From a bacterium (lineage in GTDB: Bacteria; Bacillota; Clostridia; Oscillospirales; Acutalibacteraceae): a DNA stretch of 10,704 nt. Below are positions 8,460 through 10,704 of this stretch, piece after piece. The DNA is taken from NCBI GenBank assembly GCA_020626545.1, contig JAHKZS010000207.1, positions 1 to 10,704 of the forward strand, read 5' to 3'. The position numbers and the translations under genes were made by a program. The stretch's first letter is position 1. Each line of letters starts with the position of its first letter. Under the pieces are notes generated by a model. The model searched no databases, had not been told where the DNA came from, and saw only the letters and a program-made list of their open reading frames with translations.

Positions 8460-9238
8460 TTAATCATTTCCCACATTAGTATAGCCGCGGCGGCTGACGC
8501 GTTGAGTGATTCCGCTCTGCCGTTCATTGGGATGGTAACAAGATAATCACACGCGCTGACAGTTTCTTTTTTTGCGCCGTTTCCTTCATTACCTATAACT
8601 AATACAGATGAATCATCAAACTCAATTTCAGTAATTTTATCAGCCGAATCGTGTACTACAGACGCGTACGAAGTAATATGTTTGTGACTGATTATAAAAT
8701 CTTTTATACTATTCACCTTAGCAAAAGGAATTCTAAAAACAGCTCCCATACTTCCTCGAACTACTTTAGGAGAATAAATATCACAGCAATCGCCGGAAAG
8801 TATAATTCCGTCAATCCCGACAGCCTCGGCAGTTCTGAGTATAGTTCCCAAATTAGACGGATCCTGGATATTATCAAGAGCGACAAATTTTCCGCCACTC
8901 TTAATTTTATCAAATAGAGTTGGTTTGTCAAGAGCTTTTATTACACAAAGAACGCCTTGCGGAGTTTTTGTCTCAGATATTTCTTTAAATAACGGCTTAG
9001 TTACAACATAAACTTCTTCACAGTGTTCTTCAATTCTACCAATAGTATCTCTATACTTCTCAATTATATCTTCACATATAACAAGCGAGGAAATACAAGC
9101 ATTAGATTCTACAGCGTCATTACATATTCTGACACCTTCCGCAACAAATTCGTTATTTTTCTTGCGGTATTTAGAGCTTTTATTAAGTTTATTTATATGT
9201 TTAATTAAAGAATTATCTTTACTCGTTATATTAATCAT
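8456..9238 (-). CDS. SpoU/TrmH-family RNA 2'-O-methyltransferase
   Basis: This is a SPOUT-class methyltransferase predicted to put a 2'-O-methyl group on rRNA or tRNA using SAM. The 260-residue protein has an N-terminal substrate-binding region (about 1-100, with KKNNEFVAEGVRI and the TPQGVLCV segment) and a C-terminal knotted catalytic domain. Motif 1 is LDNIQDPSNLGTILRTAEAVG (about 121-141), with the probable catalytic arginine in ILRT. Motif 2 is VIGNEGNG (214-221), and motif 3 is IPMNGRAESLNASAAAAI (236-253). Homologues near rplT are common in Firmicutes, but family membership alone does not give the target nucleotide, so I give no symbol. It is the first gene after the rplT terminator. 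An in-frame TAG at 9257-9259 excludes a longer product, and no Shine-Dalgarno site precedes the ATG. Its stop overlaps dprA by 4 nt. Confidence 0.94.
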   Translation of the reverse strand: MINITSKDNSLIKHINKLNKSSKYRKKNNEFVAEGVRICNDAVESNACISSLVICEDIIEKYRDTIGRIEEHCEEVYVVTKPLFKEISETKTPQGVLCVIKALDKPTLFDKIKSGGKFVALDNIQDPSNLGTILRTAEAVGIDGIILSGDCCDIYSPKVVRGSMGAVFRIPFAKVNSIKDFIISHKHITSYASVVHDSADKITEIEFDDSSVLVIGNEGNGAKKETVSACDYLVTIPMNGRAESLNASAAAAILMWEMIK

Positions 9239-9258
9239 AATAAAAATATCTATACACT

Positions 9259-9294
9259 AAAAAACAGCAAAAGCGTTTGGGGATACCCAAACGC
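9259..9294 (-). terminator. Intrinsic terminator after rplT
   Basis: On the minus strand GCGTTTGGG (9294-9286) pairs perfectly with CCCAAACGC (9281-9273) across the 4-nt loop TATC. The 9-bp stem is followed by TTTT, then GCTG, then TTTTTT. It lies 13 nt past the rplT stop and should end most infC-rpmI-rplT transcripts. The interrupted T-tract may allow some read-through into the methyltransferase gene. Confidence 0.9.
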
Positions 9295-9307
9295 ATTGCA
9301 TTTTAAA

Positions 9308-9661
9308 TTATTTTGCGGCTTTAGCCTGCTCAACAAGTGCAGTGAATGCCGCGGGATCAGAAATTGCGATTTCCGAAAGCATCTTACGGTTAAGTGTAAC
9401 TCCTGCTTTTTTAAGACCGTTCATAAATGTGGAGTAATTAACTCCGTTAGCCTTACAAGCAGCAGAAATACGAGTAATCCATAAACGACGGAAATCTCTC
9501 TTTTTCTGTTTACGACCGATATAAGCGTAATTTCCGGACTTCATAACAGCCTGTTTAGCCATTTTAAAGTGTCTGGATTTAGCGCCGAAATAACCCTTAG
9601 CGAGTTTTAATACTTTTTTTCTTCTTTTGCGAGTAGTAATCGCACCTTTTACTCGTGCCAT
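9308..9661 (-). CDS. rplT: 50S ribosomal protein L20
   Basis: L20 binds 23S rRNA and is needed early in assembly of the large subunit. In Firmicutes it also represses its own operon through the mRNA leader. The 117-residue product is standard length and begins [25 protein letters not shown] long basic N-terminal extension (about 1-60) precedes the globular C-terminal domain with [20 protein letters not shown] (59-78) and [23 protein letters not shown] site lies 9 nt before the ATG. The gene is 35 nt downstream of rpmI and 13 nt upstream of a strong terminator, so it closes the operon. The leader described upstream of infC is the probable place where L20 acts; that link is inferred from the family, not shown by the sequence alone. 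Confidence 0.98.
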   Translation of the reverse strand: MARVKGAITTRKRRKKVLKLAKGYFGAKSRHFKMAKQAVMKSGNYAYIGRKQKKRDFRRLWITRISAACKANGVNYSTFMNGLKKAGVTLNRKMLSEIAISDPAAFTALVEQAKAAK

Positions 9662-9696
9662 TTTTAAATACCTCCGTTAATTAGAATTCAAATTAA

Positions 9697-9894
9697 TTAT
9701 TTATAAGGGATAAGACGTTTAATCTGAGCCACATTTGTCTTATCAGCACAAGTAGTCTGGCGCAGACCTCTTTTACGTTTAGTAGTTTTCTTGTTTAAGA
9801 TGTGAGATTTGTTAGCGTGAGCGCGAATAACCTTACCTTTTTTCGAAAGTTTAAAACGTTTTTTAGCTCCGCTATGTGTTTTGATTTTTGGCAT
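9697..9894 (-). CDS. rpmI: 50S ribosomal protein L35
   Basis: This is a small basic protein of the large ribosomal subunit, 65 residues, full length. It begins [21 protein letters not shown], the family signature, and continues with the [17 protein letters not shown] segment. It is strongly Lys/Arg-rich, fitting rRNA binding. AAGGAGG lies 9 nt before the ATG, one of the best ribosome-binding sites in the window. It sits between infC and rplT with gaps of 22 and 35 nt, the invariant order for this operon, and should share the attenuated leader upstream of infC. Confidence 0.98.
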   Translation of the reverse strand: MPKIKTHSGAKKRFKLSKKGKVIRAHANKSHILNKKTTKRKRGLRQTTCADKTNVAQIKRLIPYK

Positions 9895-9916
9895 AATATT
9901 AATCCTCCTTAACTAT

Positions 9917-10435
9917 TTACTTATTCGGCTTTGGTGATAAGAACATAAGCATATTGCGGCCTTCGAGTTTAGCGGGTTTGTTGATAACCGCGTACTCGCT
10001 GCAAGCCTCGGAAAATCTATTCATAAGATCGTATCCAAACTCGGAATGTCCCATTTCTCTGCCGCGGAATCTGATTGACACTTTAACTTTATCACCGTGC
10101 TTTAAAAACTTAATAGCGTTATTAAGCTTAGTGTTAAAGTCGTGAGTATCGATATTGAGAGAAAGTCTAACTTCTTTTGTATCGACAATCTTCTGATTCT
10201 TTCTGGCTTCCTTTTCCCTTTTAGCCTGCTCAAATTTGTACTTACCGTAATCCATAATTTTGCACACAGGCGGTTTAGCCTGAGGAGCAATTTTAACAAG
10301 ATCAAGGTCTTCCTTAGCCGCCAGATCAAGAGCTTTTTCAGCCGACATAATGCCGAGCTGTTCGCCGCCGGCGCTTATAATTCGTAATTCGCTGTCGCGA
10401 ATATCCTCGTTGATCTGAATTTCATGCTTACTGAT
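9917..10435 (-). CDS. infC: Translation initiation factor IF-3, probable ATC start
   Basis: IF3 binds the 30S subunit, keeps 50S away and rejects incorrect start codons and initiator tRNAs. From ATC at 10435 the product is 172 residues, normal for the family. It has the N-terminal domain with QINEDIRDSELRII (about residues 6-19) and KPPVCKIMDYGKYKFEQAKRE at the domain junction. The C-terminal domain contains KEVRLSLNIDTHDFNTKLNNA, KVKVSIRFRGREMGHSEFG and the basic end. The only in-frame ATG upstream, at 10519, would add 28 residues encoded by the leader and its terminator hairpin, which is implausible. GGAGG at 10445-10449 is 9 nt from ATC, the same spacing as for rpmI and rplT. TTG (3 nt) is too close, and GTT (6 nt) is not a normal start, though an alignment starting at ISK would fit it. 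Non-ATG AUN starts are established for infC and allow autoregulation. Confidence 0.95.
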   Translation of the reverse strand: MSKHEIQINEDIRDSELRIISAGGEQLGIMSAEKALDLAAKEDLDLVKIAPQAKPPVCKIMDYGKYKFEQAKREKEARKNQKIVDTKEVRLSLNIDTHDFNTKLNNAIKFLKHGDKVKVSIRFRGREMGHSEFGYDLMNRFSEACSEYAVINKPAKLEGRNMLMFLSPKPNK

Positions 10436-10442
10436 AACCAAG

Positions 10443-10450
10443 CACCTCCA
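10443..10450 (-). promoter_or_regulatory. infC Shine-Dalgarno site that decides the start
   Basis: TGGAGGTG on the minus strand matches the anti-Shine-Dalgarno sequence over at least seven bases. The GGAGG core is 9 nt from the ATC codon at 10435, identical to the 9-nt spacing in front of the ATGs of rpmI and rplT. It lies downstream of the long ORF's ATG at 10519 and so cannot serve it. Confidence 0.8.
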
Positions 10451-10458
10451 AAGCGTAA

Positions 10459-10494
10459 TAAAAAATAAAAATGCGGACAGAAAACCGTCCGCAT
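10459..10494 (-). terminator. Intrinsic terminator in the infC leader (attenuator)
   Basis: On the minus strand ATGCGGAC (10494-10487) pairs perfectly with GTCCGCAT (10478-10471) around the 8-nt loop GGTTTTCT. It is followed at once by TTTTATTTTTTA. It lies between the promoter and the infC ribosome-binding site, so it would stop transcription before the operon unless prevented. This identifies the leader as an attenuator. Confidence 0.9.
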
Positions 10495-10603
10495 CGAAAT
10501 ACAAATTAACCAAAGTCAAAGCTTTAAGTTGAATTAAGTATTACCCGTGCAGACGACACCCCACATGTTAATACATTTCTCTCTTTCTTTATTTTACCAA
10601 GAT

Positions 10604-10632
10604 ATTATATAACAATAATTTATAAATGTCTA
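10604..10632 (-). promoter_or_regulatory. Sigma-A-type promoter of the infC operon
   Basis: On the minus strand the -35 box TAGACA (10632-10627) differs from TTGACA at one base. A spacer of exactly 17 bp leads to a perfect -10 box TATAAT (10609-10604). The surrounding DNA is very AT-rich. Transcription should begin near 10597. It is the only strong promoter I see in the window. Confidence 0.85.
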
Positions 10633-10672
10633 GCCTTATTCTAAACATTTATCCTTATTCTAAACATTTATA
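10621..10672. repeat. Two tandem 19-bp repeats plus an inverted third arm at the infC promoter
   Basis: On the minus strand ATAAATGTTTAGAATAAGG occurs twice back to back with no mismatch (10671-10653 and 10652-10634). Directly after it, CTAGACATTTATA (10633-10621) is the reverse complement of the TATAAATGTTTAG that starts the first copy, with one mismatch. The inverted arm contains the -35 box. The array could be an operator for an unknown regulator or simply a local duplication. The repeats lie upstream of the inferred transcription start, so any role would be at the DNA level. Confidence 0.8.
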
Positions 10673-10704
10673 AATAAGATTAGCGCTTATCTCGGAACTC
10701 TTAC
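10673..10704. other. Right-hand edge, no gene seen
   Basis: This stretch upstream of the repeat array shows no coding frame, tRNA or terminator I can recognise. A short ATAAG/CTTAT inverted repeat on the minus strand (stem of 5) is too weak to interpret. The neighbouring gene on this side lies outside the window. Confidence 0.4.

Larger units (their letters stand above)
10436..10597 (-). promoter_or_regulatory. Attenuator leader of infC-rpmI-rplT, probable L20-leader type
   Basis: The untranslated leader is about 160 nt, measured from a start site inferred about 7 nt after the -10 box. An upstream strand GTCGTCTGCA (10557-10548) can form 10 pairs, three of them G-U, with TGCGGACGGT (10493-10484). 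That would occupy the 5' arm of the terminator hairpin and so act as an antiterminator. The same strand sits inside a local hairpin: GTATTA (10574-10569) pairs with TAATAC (10543-10538), with an inner TGTG/CACG stem presenting part of the strand in its loop. In Bacillus, L20 binding to such a leader favours termination. By position and layout this is the same kind of element, but I cannot confirm the L20-binding determinants by eye. Confidence 0.72.

Noticed and set aside
10102..10329. Minus-strand 75-codon frame inside infC
   Set aside because: It is an out-of-frame shadow of the conserved infC coding sequence, Leu/Arg-rich and without its own ribosome site.
10436..10519. The 28-residue N-terminal extension of IF3 from ATG 10519
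   Set aside because: It is encoded by the leader terminator hairpin, lies upstream of the Shine-Dalgarno site and is hydrophobic sequence unlike IF3.

Overview
The window is a densely packed, AT-rich bacterial chromosome segment in which every gene I can support lies on the minus strand. It reads from right to left: infC, rpmI, rplT, a SpoU/TrmH-type RNA methyltransferase, dprA, topA, trmFO, plsX, rnc, an Elp3-like radical SAM gene and smc, which runs off the left edge. The dprA-topA-trmFO and plsX-rnc-smc blocks, the folate-dependent TrmFO, the G-rich Shine-Dalgarno sites and the attenuated infC leader point to Firmicutes (Bacillota). The radical SAM gene between rnc and smc, as I recall it from clostridia, suggests class Clostridia. 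I cannot name the genus.

Right end (about 10435-10704). There is no gene here, but there is dense regulatory DNA. It holds two exact tandem 19-bp repeats followed by an inverted third copy, whose arm contains the -35 box of a good sigma-A promoter (TAGACA, 17 bp, TATAAT). A leader of about 160 nt follows, with a perfect intrinsic terminator and an upstream segment able to pair with the 5' arm of that terminator. This is the layout of an attenuator, and by position it corresponds to the L20-type leader of infC-rpmI-rplT operons. infC then appears to start at an ATC codon rather than ATG.

Operon 1 (9308-10435) encodes initiation factor IF3 and ribosomal proteins L35 and L20, and ends at a strong intrinsic terminator (9259-9294).

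Operon 2 (1-9238) starts about 20 nt after that terminator. It begins with an RNA methyltransferase gene that has no visible Shine-Dalgarno site and continues with very short gaps or 4-5 nt start/stop overlaps through smc. The largest gap is 59 nt, between dprA and topA. The gene set combines RNA modification and processing (SpoU methyltransferase, TrmFO, RNase III, possibly the radical SAM enzyme), DNA topology and chromosome organisation (TopA, SMC, DprA) and phospholipid synthesis (PlsX). acpP, usually found between plsX and rnc, is absent.

The most informative finding is that the radical SAM gene has no ATG, GTG or TTG start able to include its CX3CX2C cluster. The frame is open only from an ATT codon that overlaps the rnc stop and has a GGAG site 10 nt upstream. 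Together with infC, the window therefore holds two likely AUN start codons, the class of start that IF3 discriminates against. No mobile element, CRISPR array, tRNA or rRNA was seen, and I found no strong candidate for a wholly new system.
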